DNA from: Lucinisca nassula
Taxonomy: Eukaryota; Mollusca; Bivalvia; Lucinida; Lucinidae
Reading direction: 5' to 3'
DNA: 64,000 nt
Assembly: GCA_963580285.1 (NCBI GenBank)
Contig: OY757017.1
Coordinates: 110,889,245 to 110,953,244, forward strand
Shown here piece by piece: positions 54,932 through 63,816 of this stretch (positions are counted from its first letter, which is position 1; every line of letters begins with the position of its first letter). The notes below the pieces were generated by a model, which made no database searches, had not been told where the DNA came from, and saw only the letters and a list, made by a program, of their open reading frames with translations. The translations under genes were made by a program, and so were the position numbers.

Positions 54932-55195
54932 ATAGTTTGTGGGTACTCATCAGCACAGTCTCGCGGAGACCGTCAAAACGAGCACACACAATCTGTCTTA
55001 CCAATCTTTAATTTTTGGACGCCCGGCAAAATTTTCTTGTCGCTTTTTCATGTCACTTTACATAAACCACGTCAGCAAGTCCATGTAATGGATACTCATA
55101 AAATCCAACTTTTTTTCTCCATAGAACCATAGTTTGTGGGCACTTATAAGAACCGCATCACGGAGGCCGTTCTAAGGAGGACCGACAATCTATCG
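54932..55195. repeat. Two M2 hairpins in element G
   Basis: 54932-55000 (TTGTGGGTACTCATCAGCAC ... ACGAGCACACACAATC) and 55128-55195 (AGTTTGTGGGCACTTATAAG ... GGACCGACAATCTATCG). A GCGACAAGAA motif, inverted, lies between them at 55040. Confidence 0.6.
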
Positions 55196-55972
55196 TATTC
55201 ATATTTAATTTTGGTTACTATGCAAAATTTTCTTGTCGCTTTTTCCAGTACTCACATCAACCCATTATTTCTTCTTGTCGCTTTTTCAGTTGATGGGGTT
55301 ATTGGTCGGTTTGACTATTTTCTTACAGACTGATTGTCTTTTTCGCATTAGGCATAATTAAATTTATTCCTTTGGGCTCTTCTTCTTTTCATGGACTCAT
55401 GAAGTTTCGTGTCGCTTATTCATAACTCAATTTATCGGGCGGTTTGCATGCTTTCATGCCCCATGATGCGTTTTCTACGGATTTTATGCATAAAATGCAT
55501 ACCAGAATATGTTCCAGACACTTCATGACGCTTCTTGTTATCGCTTCAACTGTGAAAAAATCTTCTTGTCGCTTTTTCTAGCACTCAAATCGCACCGTAA
55601 TTTCTTCATGTCGCTTTTTTCACCACTCAAGATGCTTCTGCGGTTTGCCTTTCTTCTTGCAACATGTTAGTCTTCTACACATTTCAATGCCTTTAATGCA
55701 TATTGCATATAAGAGACATAAATATATATGACACCAGTTTGAGAAAAACAAGACTTACATCTAACATTTACTCTTTGTCAGTCGCAACATTTTCTTGACG
55801 CTTTTTCTCAACCGAATGCAGTTACGCACGCGATTTTTATTTTTTATTTATCACAAGAAAATGCAATATTTCTGGAACTATTCAAACCTAATCCTTTGAA
55901 ATACTTAATGTATTTATGAATTCATAAAAAAATCTAACAGAGAAATGTAAATTTCGAATGGAATATGATCAT

Positions 55973-56036
55973 GACGCTTCTTGTCGCTTCTTGACGCTTC
56001 TTGTCGCTTCTTGACGCTTCTTGTCGCTTTATAGTG
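55973..56036 (-). repeat. GCGACAAGAA/GCGTCAAGAA tandem units, right end of element G
   Basis: Six inverted units (CTTCTTGTCGCTTCTTGACG pattern). Looser inverted copies are at 53686, 55037, 55231, 55274, 55560, 55604 and 55793. Confidence 0.9.
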
Positions 56037-56059
56037 AGACCCTTCTGATTCTGATTCCG

Positions 56060-56285
56060 TGAAGCTCATCAGACTTGAGTTTACAATTTTTGGTAACTCG
56101 TCACACCGAGGGTTGCTTGACCGCAACCTTACCGGAAGCATGTTCGAGCACGACTTTCAAAACCCGGATTGACAACATGAAAAATTAAGGAGAAATGTGT
56201 CAAAATCTGGTGATCGTTTAGAGATGCTGAAAAATAACTGGCTTACTTATCTGATAAGTGACTTGCCTCATCGGAAGCATTAGAA
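56060..56285 (+). promoter_or_regulatory. PIBF1 upstream region/5' UTR, directly downstream of LINE-B tail
   Basis: The 225 bp between the LINE-B/element G insertion and the PIBF1 start codon. It carries an in-frame TGA at 56259-56261 and no ATG between that and 56286. A TATA box is not evident. The core promoter, if it lies here, is squeezed against the transposon edge, or transcription starts further upstream. Confidence 0.45.
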
Positions 56286-56725
56286 ATGGCAGCTCGGGAT
56301 CTGTCAAAAACGTTTGAAGACATGGAATCGGGCGAGGATCTGAGTGGTTTTGAAACTTCAGTTCCAACAGATTTGACACTGTCACCAGAAAGAAGTGACC
56401 ATGAGGAGAAGCGAGACAGAAAATCAAAGATTACAAAACAGTTAATTGAAAGGAAGCAAATCATGCATGATCTACAACTGGTTCGGATAGAATTGTCGCA
56501 GAAAAACCTTCAAGTAGAAAACATGAAAGCAGAGTACCTTCAAAAAGTTGATGAATTAGAAGAAAAACTACATGATGAGATGCATCAGAAACAGATCCTG
56601 CAAGCTCGTTTAGAATCTCAGTTGACAATACAACAAGAAGAGTCGAGAAGGAGACAGGAACTGATTAAATCAGAACTGGAAGAAGTTCGTCAAAAGCAGC
56701 GACATTTAGAAGCCACAAATGAAAG
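56286..56725 (+). CDS. PIBF1: PIBF1 (CEP90) homologue, first coding exon
   Basis: 146 codons plus two bases, donor AAAG|GTATCC. The sequence has KSKITKQLIERKQIMHDLQL, IELSQKNLQVENMKAEYL, KVDELEEKLHDEMHQKQILQ and ELEEVRQKQRHLEATNER, which follow the N-terminal coiled coil of vertebrate PIBF1 in order and spacing. PIBF1 is a centriolar-satellite/distal-centriole protein needed for ciliogenesis. The start is the first ATG after an in-frame stop at 56259. The first about 40 residues are acidic and variable as in homologues. A typical family member is about 750 residues; only the N-terminal quarter is in this window. Confidence 0.93.
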
Positions 56726-57330
56726 GTATCCCCTTTTCTCATATCTCCGTTCAGTCTCATAACTCCGTTCACCCTCGTTTTTAATTAATATGAAAAGGAA
56801 TCATTTTCACAGTTTTGTCACATCAGAATTTGTAGTTAATAACTAACATTGCAACCTGTTTTGAAGAAAATCAGTTTTGATTCACAAATTAATTCACAGA
56901 AATCGAAATTTATTACAAAATGCTTAATATTTTAGGGTACCCCAAAATAATCTCTAACCAGTGACAAGCATGTGATTGAAATCAAAAAAAGTATCAACAA
57001 ATTAGAATAGTACACAGTCTAAATAAAATACTCATCATGTATAGTATTCATAGAATTAATCTGATTACTTATGATAATCAAATAAATTTGGGTGAACAGA
57101 GTTATGAGAACATGCCCAAAACACGCCCTGCATTCCTAGATGGCTGTAGAATAAACAGAAGTGATGTTTATTTTCTTAAATATTGAGATTCTCTTAGGCA
57201 TTTAGTCAAATGTTTAAAAAATACCTGTAGAAAATTATTCTTGCAACAAATAATTGAAAGCAGGATTGCCCAACCTTAAGTGAACGGAGTTATGGGTTTC
57301 CAGGCTACATACCTGTGATAATTTTATGAT
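56726..57330 (+). other. PIBF1 intron 1, start; no other feature
   Basis: AT-rich intronic DNA. A short repeated phrase ACGGAGTTATGGG / CAGAGTTATGAGA (57095, 57285) is the only structure noted. Confidence 0.6.
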
Positions 57331-57496
57331 GACCATGTGAATTCTATTGAATACCTTGGTGTGACAATCACACACAATTTGAGTTGGAATACACACATAA
57401 GCAATATGTGTACAAAGGCGAATAGAACACTTGGGTTCCTGAGGCGAAAACTTCATCTGTGTCCTCAGGATGTGAAGGAGACAGCATATAAGGTTT
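57331..57496 (+). pseudogene. LINE-B fragment in PIBF1 intron
   Basis: NSIEYLGVTITHNLSWNTHI and KANRTLGFLRRKLHLCPQDV, matching 50760-50925 of LINE-B in frame. It ends at GCATATAAG, where sequence like a foldback terminus (GGTTTCGGGCGTTTTCGG) begins. The last 70 bp plus junction is duplicated at 58131-58240. Confidence 0.85.
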
Positions 57497-57899
57497 CGGG
57501 CGTTTTCGGACCCCGGGTCAGACTTGCCTACCCTTACAATTTGGTTGTAAGGCTTACTATTTTCATGTCTAAATTACGACCTTACAACCCGGGCCGAATT
57601 CCGTACGATTTTCGGCGTTTGTAAAAATCGGTAAATCTACGCGATTTCTTCCGTTCTGTTCGGTAAATCGGCGCAATTTCTTCGGTTCTGTTCGAGTTAG
57701 CGCTCATTTTTGCTGGAAAAAGACAATAGTTGTCGTTCCTGGCTTAAGCTCGTTGCAAAATAAAATCAAATTTAATTGGCTAATGATAGAGAAGTAATCC
57801 TGGATTATCCAATCACAGTTCATTTAATGAATTTGTTTCGGTATGAGCGGCAAGATGGATGCCTTTACAAAGGAGCAACATGCAGGTGCCCCATGGGGT
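57497..57899 (+). other. Intronic DNA following a foldback-like terminus
   Basis: After the junction come CCCTTACAATTTGGTTGTAAG and related palindromes, then CGGTAAATCGGCGCAATTTC near-repeats (57630, 57660). No gene recognised. Confidence 0.45.
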
Positions 57900-59842
57900 G
57901 CCTAAAAGGCAGACACAGCTACAACTTTTGGACATAATTAAAGAACACTGCCTGGCCCAAGTTGTTAACATACCCACCCGACAAGAAAAGACCCTTGATT
58001 TAATGTTTACAAATTCTCCATCCCCAGTAAGCCGAGTTAAGGGGATGCCCCCGATTGGCAAAGTTGATCATGACAAAGTCCTTGTTGAGTATGACATAAA
58101 AGCTAACCGAATCAGACAAGTCCCGCGTAAATAGAACACTTGGGTTCCTGAGGCGAAATCTTCATCTGTGTCCTCAGGATGTGAAGGAGACAGCATATAA
58201 GGTCACAGGACATTTCGGTCGTTTCCGGACCCCGGGTCAGACTTGCGGATATGGATGGTCTGCGAGACATATGGCGCGATTTAAGGACTCGTTCCTTTCC
58301 TCTGACCTCTCCCACATGTCAGTTTTTGACTTGTGGGTCAGTTTTAAGTCCGAATTAACCACGGCAATGGAAAGGTTTATACCAACGAAAATGACCAAAA
58401 CAAAATATAGGACACCATGGATGGATAACACAATCAAGCATCTCATCAGAAGACGCAATAGAATGTATTTTCATGCTCGCAAGTCTAGCAGCCCTGACGT
58501 TAAGAACCATTACAAACGGTTCAGAGCACATGTGCAAAAGGTTATAAGAGATGCCTATTGGAAGCAAGTTTCTAGCATCTTTACCTTTGAAGATGACAAT
58601 ATGGATCCCGATAGCCTCCAAAAGAATGATAAAGTTAAAAAATTTTTGTCATTCATAAAGTCCCTGAAAAAGGATGCGTTTGGGATCACTTAGCTAAGGG
58701 AAAATGGAATTCTAAAAACAGATGCACGCGATAAGGCTAATATTTGCAATAAACAGTTTCAATCAGCATTTACGTGTGAAACTGATGGTGAGCTACCATC
58801 TAAAGGTGCAAGTCCGTTCCCCTCTATGGGGGACATAACAGTTGATCCCAATGGGTTCGCTAAACTGTTAGGTAAGCGCAAGATACATAAGGCATCTGGG
58901 CCTGATGACCTGAATGCCAGGGTACTTAAGGAATGTAGTGCTGAAATATCTCCTGTGTTGGCCTTGATCTTCAATGAATCACTTGCCCAGGGCACTGTAC
59001 CAGATGACTGGCGACAAGCAAATGTTACCCCGGTCTATAAAAAAGGGGAAAAATATGATGCAGCAAATTATAGACCAGTGTCGCTAACATGCATCTGTTG
59101 CAAAACCCTGGAGCATATATTAGTAAGCAACATCAACAAGCATTTAGCCTTTGGGAGCATTCTTGCTGACTGTCTACATGGTTTCCGGAGTCAAAGGTCA
59201 TGCTTTACGCAGCTTGTTCAATTCTACCATGACATTGTGAGCAATCTGGATGGGGTCATAAACCGTGGCCACAAACAGACTGACTTGATCATCATCAACT
59301 TCGCTAAGGCCTTTGACAAGGTACCTTACAGAAGGCTATTACATAAACTGGAGTACTATGGGATAAGAGGATCCACACATAGGTGGATAAGCTCATGGCT
59401 CTCTGGGCACTCACAACAAGTTGTACTTGATGGCCAAGCGTCTGATCCAGTCCCTGTTTTATATGGAGTCCCCCAAGGTTCGGTCCTTGGACCGGTCCTT
59501 TTCTTGGCTTTCATTAATGATCTCCCCGATAATATCGGGTCATCGGTCCGTTTCTTTGCTGATGATTGTATCCTGTATAGGAACATATATTCTCCTTCTG
59601 ACTGTCTTATTTTACCAGATGACCTGGATCAACTTGCACAGTGGGAGGCCGATTGGTAAATGAAGTTCAATGTGGCCAAATGTCACTCAATGAGGGTGTC
59701 ACGACACCCTCCGGACAAGCAAATTAAGTTTGACTATACACTTCACCAGCAAATTTTGGAGCATGTTCAATCTGCCAAATATCTTGGTATCACCATCACT
59801 GACGATCTTGATTGGGGTCAACATATCTCTGAGATTACTACA
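57900..59842 (+). pseudogene. LINE-A copy in PIBF1 intron 1
   Basis: Sense to the gene. EN C-terminus (HCLAQVVNIPTRQEKTLDLM, 57950), a 125 bp foreign block (58131-58255), linker and RT: KASGPDDLNARVLKECSAEI, VPDDWRQANVTPVYKKGEKY, DLIIINFAKAFDKVPYRRLL, VLYGVPQGSVLGPVLFLAFI, VRFFADDCILYRNI (catalytic Asp pair), and DWGQHISEITT at 59840. Stops at 58692 and 59657. 58826-59659 is the longest open stretch. The 3' end is missing; instead an inverted LINE-A piece follows. Confidence 0.88.
58131..58255 (+). mobile_element. LINE-B fragment plus foldback-like terminus, duplicated block
   Basis: 58131-58204 repeats 57425-57496 (LINE-B). Then GGTCACAGGACATTTCGG, close to the element F terminus GGTGACAGGACATCTCGG, followed by TCGTTTCCGGACCCCGGGTC, which also follows the first copy. 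The block interrupts LINE-A between RQVPRK and MARFKDSF. Confidence 0.7.
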
Positions 59843-59965
59843 GATGCCTATTCAAGTTGAGGGCGAACTAATGTTTTATATGCAACATCCATTGTCTGCC
59901 TAGGTGCAAAAGCCAAGTTCCATTTAAGGAATCCTAAAGTCCTAGTTGCTTTTGATGTAATGATG
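59843..59965 (-). pseudogene. Inverted LINE-A segment
   Basis: On the - strand this encodes ATRTLGFLKWNLAFAPRQTM and ayKTLVRPQLE, the LINE-A block that should follow DWGQHISEIT. It is inverted at the very point where the + strand copy ends (59842), so the 3' part of this LINE was inverted and truncated. Confidence 0.8.
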
Positions 59966-60240
59966 CATTTATGAATGGCAACTTTTCTGCAAGAATCTAT
60001 GTTTGACCTTGTCCTAGATGTCATGGTTCGGTGACTTTGCGCCACAACAGGCGTGACATAGCCTTCAGCGGAATTCTTGTATGGAATTGGGTAATATCCA
60101 CTATGTCCAACTTCAATTGGGTATTTGAATAGATGACTGGGTATCTATGTTTGGTTACCCACTTTATTGGGACGAATTGGCGGCTATAAAATGGATTTGA
60201 ACTAATTATTTAAACTTACCATATAAGACTTCACAGGGGC

Positions 60241-60459
60241 TTAACCCTTATCATGCTGTTCACGACAACATCTATCTTTGCAAACAGTGTAGATCCAGAT
60301 CAGATGTCTTCTGAAGAAGCCATCTGATCAGGATCTACACTGTTTGGCATTCAGTTTATGAATTTGTAATAATAAATTATATAAAATAATTTGATTGGTT
60401 GGTAGACAGAAATGGGTGTGGCTTACATGTAAATGAATATTCAGCAAGATATGGGTTAA
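60241..60459 (-). mobile_element. M1 MITE with TTAA ends
   Basis: TTAACCCTTATCATGCTGTT at the left and AGCAAGATATGGGTTAA at the right. The core palindrome GTGTAGATCCAGATCAGAT / ATCTGATCAGGATCTACAC lies near 60290-60345. TTAA at both edges fits a piggyBac- or Kolobok-like target choice. Confidence 0.8.
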
Positions 60460-60654
60460 ATTGCATCTTCACAATGTTTTGTTCTTTTCATCCCTTGTTA
60501 CATATTTGAAAAAAAGCAAGTACCTCAAAGTCAAACAGTATTAAATAATGAATGGCAACCCTGTACAGGTTATTGTGCCCAGAAAGTTTAAAACTTATAA
60601 AAAATATATATGCAAATATTTCAGTATGATTTGGGTATCTTGGATTTTTTTTTA

Positions 60655-60848
60655 TTTGTTTGATTTGAGGTTTAACGTCCCCGTCAACACTGTAAAGGTC
60701 ATTTTGGAGACATTGATCCCAATTTTGTGGGACTTTTACCCGACATTGAGATGAAATGACATCTCAAGCCCTGCCGCCCAATGAAACCAATATGGTTTAT
60801 AAGCATGGACGGTCCAACTCGTGCGCACCGCTTTGCCTGGGCAGGCTC
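60655..60848 (-). repeat. R1 SINE-like copy, 5'-truncated
   Basis: Tail TTTGTTTGATTTGAGGTTTA onward to TGCCTGGGCAGGCTCGG; the head is missing. Intronic. Confidence 0.8.
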
Positions 60849-61004
60849 GGATTTTTATTTGGGTCTTGTTACCCATCAAATTTTTTTAAATTGGGTTTTC
60901 TTTAAATTTTATTGGGTACATCCATGTACATGTATGTTGACCCTTAACACATAAGATGCCAATTTTTGTCTGGTTTGTGATCTACTGATAACTTTAAAAG
61001 GTCA

Positions 61005-61080
61005 TTTTTGCAAACAGTGTGGACCCAGATCAGACTGCTCCTCTAGGAGCAGTCTGATCAGGGTTCACACTGTTTTCCTG
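61005..61080. repeat. M1-type palindrome core
   Basis: GCAAACAGTGTGGACCCAGA TCAGACTGCTCC and its near-perfect inverse GGAGCAGTCTGATCAGGG ... CACTGT. No TTAA edges adjacent. Confidence 0.75.
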
Positions 61081-61179
61081 CATGTGAAAAATATGTTTAA
61101 AAAGTTTGCAAGCAGATGTGGCAGACAACATACATTTTTGCAAACAGACAACATTTTCAGATGCAGTTTTCATGGCATC

Positions 61180-61367
61180 TTAACCCATGTCCTGGTAATC
61201 CCGGATATGCCTTATCTTTGAAACAATGTAGATCCATCTGATCAGGATCTACATTGTTTGCCATTCAGATTGTGAATTTGTTGCAATAATTTGCATCAAG
61301 TAATCTGATTGGTTGATAATCGGTAGTGGGTGTGGCAGATATAAATATTCAGCAGGATAAGGGTTAA
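61180..61367 (-). mobile_element. M1 MITE copy
   Basis: TTAACCCATG ... GATAAGGGTTAA, with half of the core palindrome lost (ATCCATCTGATCAGGATCTA) and the conserved flank GGTTGATAATCGGTAGTGGG. Confidence 0.75.
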
Positions 61368-61670
61368 GGTGCCATGAAATACTGCATTGGAAAATGTCTA
61401 TTGTTGTCTGCTGCATATTGTTGCAAACATCTCAAACATAGAGGAGCAGTCTGATTTGTGTTCATGCTGTTTGCAAAAATGACTTTAAAAGTTACCAGCA
61501 GATGACAATAGTTGTGATTAGCATCCTATGGGTTAATGTGATACTAGAGCAAATAACTGAATTTTGTTGTGAGCTTTGATACCATTGCCTACCAAGTACA
61601 TGGACATCATTTACTGTTGTTTTCAAAACCATAGAAACGGTTAATGTGGGTAAATATGTTTGGTGATAAT

Positions 61671-62233
61671 TTAACCCTTATCTTTCTGTTCACGACAACC
61701 CCTATTTTTGCAAACAGTGTAGATCCAGATCAGATGGCTTCTGAAGAAGCCATTTGATCAGGATCTACACTGTTTGTCAGCCATTTTGTGTTTTTGAACA
61801 AACTCATTATATCATGTAATCTGTTTGGCTGAAAATCAAAAATGGATGTGGCTAAGTTAAATACAGTCGAACTGCAATGGCTCGAACACCTTTGGGACTT
61901 CGAAAATCTGTTCGAGACAGGGGTAGTTCGAGCCACTGAGGGATACTGCCAGGAGGTATATGATATACTTTTGGACATCTTTTCGGTGTTATATAATGAA
62001 AATGTATGCTGTGTTTACTCATTAGAATCGCCTCGTTGAGGCGATTCTAATGAGTACACACAACATTCATTTTCAAGTTTAAAGTCGGAAATCACCTAAC
62101 TTATCCGTCATTACTTCTTATGTGAAGGAATTCCCTTGGGACTCAAAAACGGATTCGACTCATCCATGGTAAACAAGCCATCCGTGTTGGAGCCATCGAA
62201 GTTCCACTGTATATTTAGCAAGATAAGGGTAAA
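61671..62233 (-). mobile_element. M1 MITE copy split by a pogo-like MITE
   Basis: TTAACCCTTATCTTTCTGTT at 61671 and AGCAAGATAAGGGTAAA at 62217-62233, with the full palindromic core at 61710-61770. The middle carries the TA-flanked MITE at 61864-62209. Confidence 0.8.
61864..62209. mobile_element. pogo/Tigger-like MITE nested in the M1 copy
   Basis: Starts CAGTCGAACTGCAATGGCTC and ends with the inverse GAGCCATCGAAGTTCCACTG, flanked by TA on both sides (61862-61863, 62210-62211). The CAGTNGAAC terminus with CTCGAAC is typical of pogo-type Tc1/mariner elements. It contains an M2 hairpin (ATTAGAATCGCCTC / GAGGCGATTCTAAT, 62020-62055). Confidence 0.88.
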
Positions 62234-62267
62234 TGATAATTTTTGTCAATTCTACATAAAAACGAAT

Positions 62268-62340
62268 GTTGTCGGTAACAGTTAGAAGTGCCTCAGCAAG
62301 GCAGTTCTAATGATTACCCACAACACAGGTTTTTATGGAG
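62268..62340. repeat. M2 hairpin in PIBF1 intron
   Basis: TGTTGTCGGTAACAGTTAGA ... GGCAGTTCTAATGATTACCC, then ACAACACAGG. Lies 65 bp upstream of the exon 2 acceptor. Confidence 0.6.
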
Positions 62341-62404
62341 AAATAAGGACAATTATAGTTTAATTATCACCAAATACCTGCCATATCTGTTGTTTATATA
62401 CCAG

Positions 62405-62525
62405 ACTGCAAGAAAGAGCTGGCAATGTGAGGCGATCTCTGAGAGATTTGGACCTGAATGAGGACAGATTTTATGAACTAAAAGGTGCCAGTGAAGATGA
62501 CATTGCTTTGAGAGACTATGTTGCG
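62405..62525 (+). CDS. PIBF1: PIBF1 homologue, second coding exon
   Basis: Acceptor TATATACCAG|ACTGCAAG, donor GTTGCG|GTAAGT. The first base completes the split Arg codon, then 40 codons: ERAGNVRRSLRDLDLNEDRF, YELKGASEDDIALRDYVA. This continues the vertebrate PIBF1 alignment (AGDVRR.LRD.EL.E..Y.KLK motif) without gap. 121 bp exon, ends in phase 0. The remaining exons lie beyond 64000. Confidence 0.93.
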
Positions 62526-62679
62526 GTAAGTAAGAAAACCAGTCCCCAAATAGCAAGCAACACAGAGGATACTTACATAATATGGCAAACTTTTTTGTAC
62601 TAATATTTTTGCTCAGAAACTGTGAGTACATTTTTCAGCATAAATAACTCAATTTTAGATATTGTACTTATTAGAACAG

Positions 62680-62864
62680 TTAACCCTTATCTTGCTGAAT
62701 ATTCAGTTTAGCCACACCCATTTCTGACTTTGAACCAATCAGATTACTTCATGTAATTTATTCTTACAAATCCATAGCCTTCATGTCAAACAGTGTAGAT
62801 CCTGATCTGGATCTACACTGTTTGCAAAGATGGGGGTTGTCATGAACAGCTAGATAAGGGTTAA
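62680..62864 (+). mobile_element. M1 MITE copy, compact
   Basis: TTAACCCTTATCTTGCTG at the left, CAGCTAGATAAGGGTTAA at the right: 18 bp ends with one mismatch. Core GTGTAGATCCTGATC / GATCTACAC is shortened. Orientation opposite to the 60.2 kb copy. Confidence 0.85.
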
Positions 62865-63000
62865 CAATTTGACTGCTAAGAAGCTCTTTCAGCTAACAAG
62901 GCTTTGAACAATTGGACCCTGGAGTGTGTCTGTGAGGGTGCATTATGGGATAGTGTATTGAAGATATGCTTGAATGGGATGTACACAATATCTTTATAAA

Positions 63001-63198
63001 TTAACCCTTCATTTAAGCCACACCCATTTCTGTCTATCAACCAATCAAATTACTTGATATAATTTATTGCTACAAATTCATAAATTGAATGCCAAACAGT
63101 GTAGATCCTGATAAGATGGCTTCTTCAGAAGCCATCTGATCTGGATCTTCGCTGTTTGCAAAGATAGGGGTTGTCGTGAACAGCAAGATAAGGGTTAA
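63001..63198 (+). mobile_element. M1 MITE copy
   Basis: TTAACCCTTCATTTAAGCCA to AGCAAGATAAGGGTTAA, with core GTAGATCCTGATAAGATGGC / GCCATCTGATCTGGATC. Confidence 0.85.
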
Positions 63199-63816
63199 AT
63201 GAGTAAAGATACTTCAGGAACTGATGGAATCCGGACCCAAGGCCTATTCCAAACATTAACCCATTGTTTTCTGGAGGACTCTTCCATTTCTATATGTTGG
63301 ACAAGTCCATTTGTAATATAAGGGGTGTCAGATCTATTTTTACTTTTTAGCTTGGCTGTTTTCGAAGAAAACGTCAAGGTATTGTTATAGCTCTGGCGTC
63401 ATCTGCGTCGTCATGCAAAAACTTGGACATTTTTTAATATCTCTGTCATTACTGAACATATTTACTTGAAACTCGTACTAGTTGTTCATTATGAAAAGGG
63501 GGTGCAGCCGAGTGTTGGCACCCGCATGCGGTGCTCTTGTTTCGTTTTTGTTCTATTTTTGATAGAAAATTCTGTTAGCAAATAGTGCAAGCCCTGATCA
63601 GACGCCGCGTTCTGCGGCGTCTGATCTGGGCCTGCACTGTTTGCCAAGGTACCCCTTTAGTGGTTATCTGCATACAAGGGGTTAAAGGGAAAGATGGACA
63701 AACACACCTTAACAAACATGCAAATCCCAGGTGACAAGCTGAATAGCAGCTCTTACCCAAACAGATTGCCACTCATTTGCCTTTACTGTACTAAATAATT
63801 TAGACACACAGAAGTA
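63199..63816 (+). other. PIBF1 intron 2; palindrome, no exon recognised
   Basis: 63565-63650 is an M1-related palindrome (CAAATAGTGCAAGCCCTGAT CAGACGCCGCG and inverse). Between 63360 and 63500 (GGCGTCATCTGCGTCGTCAT) is a repeat-like phrase. No continuation of the PIBF1 protein is seen. Confidence 0.55.

Larger units (their letters stand above)
51450..56042. mobile_element. Element G: 4.6 kb foldback-like transposon with GCGACAAGAA repeats
   Basis: Left end CGGTCTCACTATATAGCGAC, right end inverted GGGTCTCACTATAAAGCGAC. TTCTGATTC, part of the LINE-B tail, is duplicated exactly on both sides (51441-51449, 56043-56051), a 9 bp duplication. Next to each end are tandem GCGACAAGAA/GCGTCAAGAA units (51464-51507; inverted 55973-56036). 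Single copies of the motif point rightwards through the left half and leftwards from 53686 onwards. Inside: R1 copy, Naiad fragment, M2 hairpins, (GA)n runs. No transposase seen. Confidence 0.88.
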
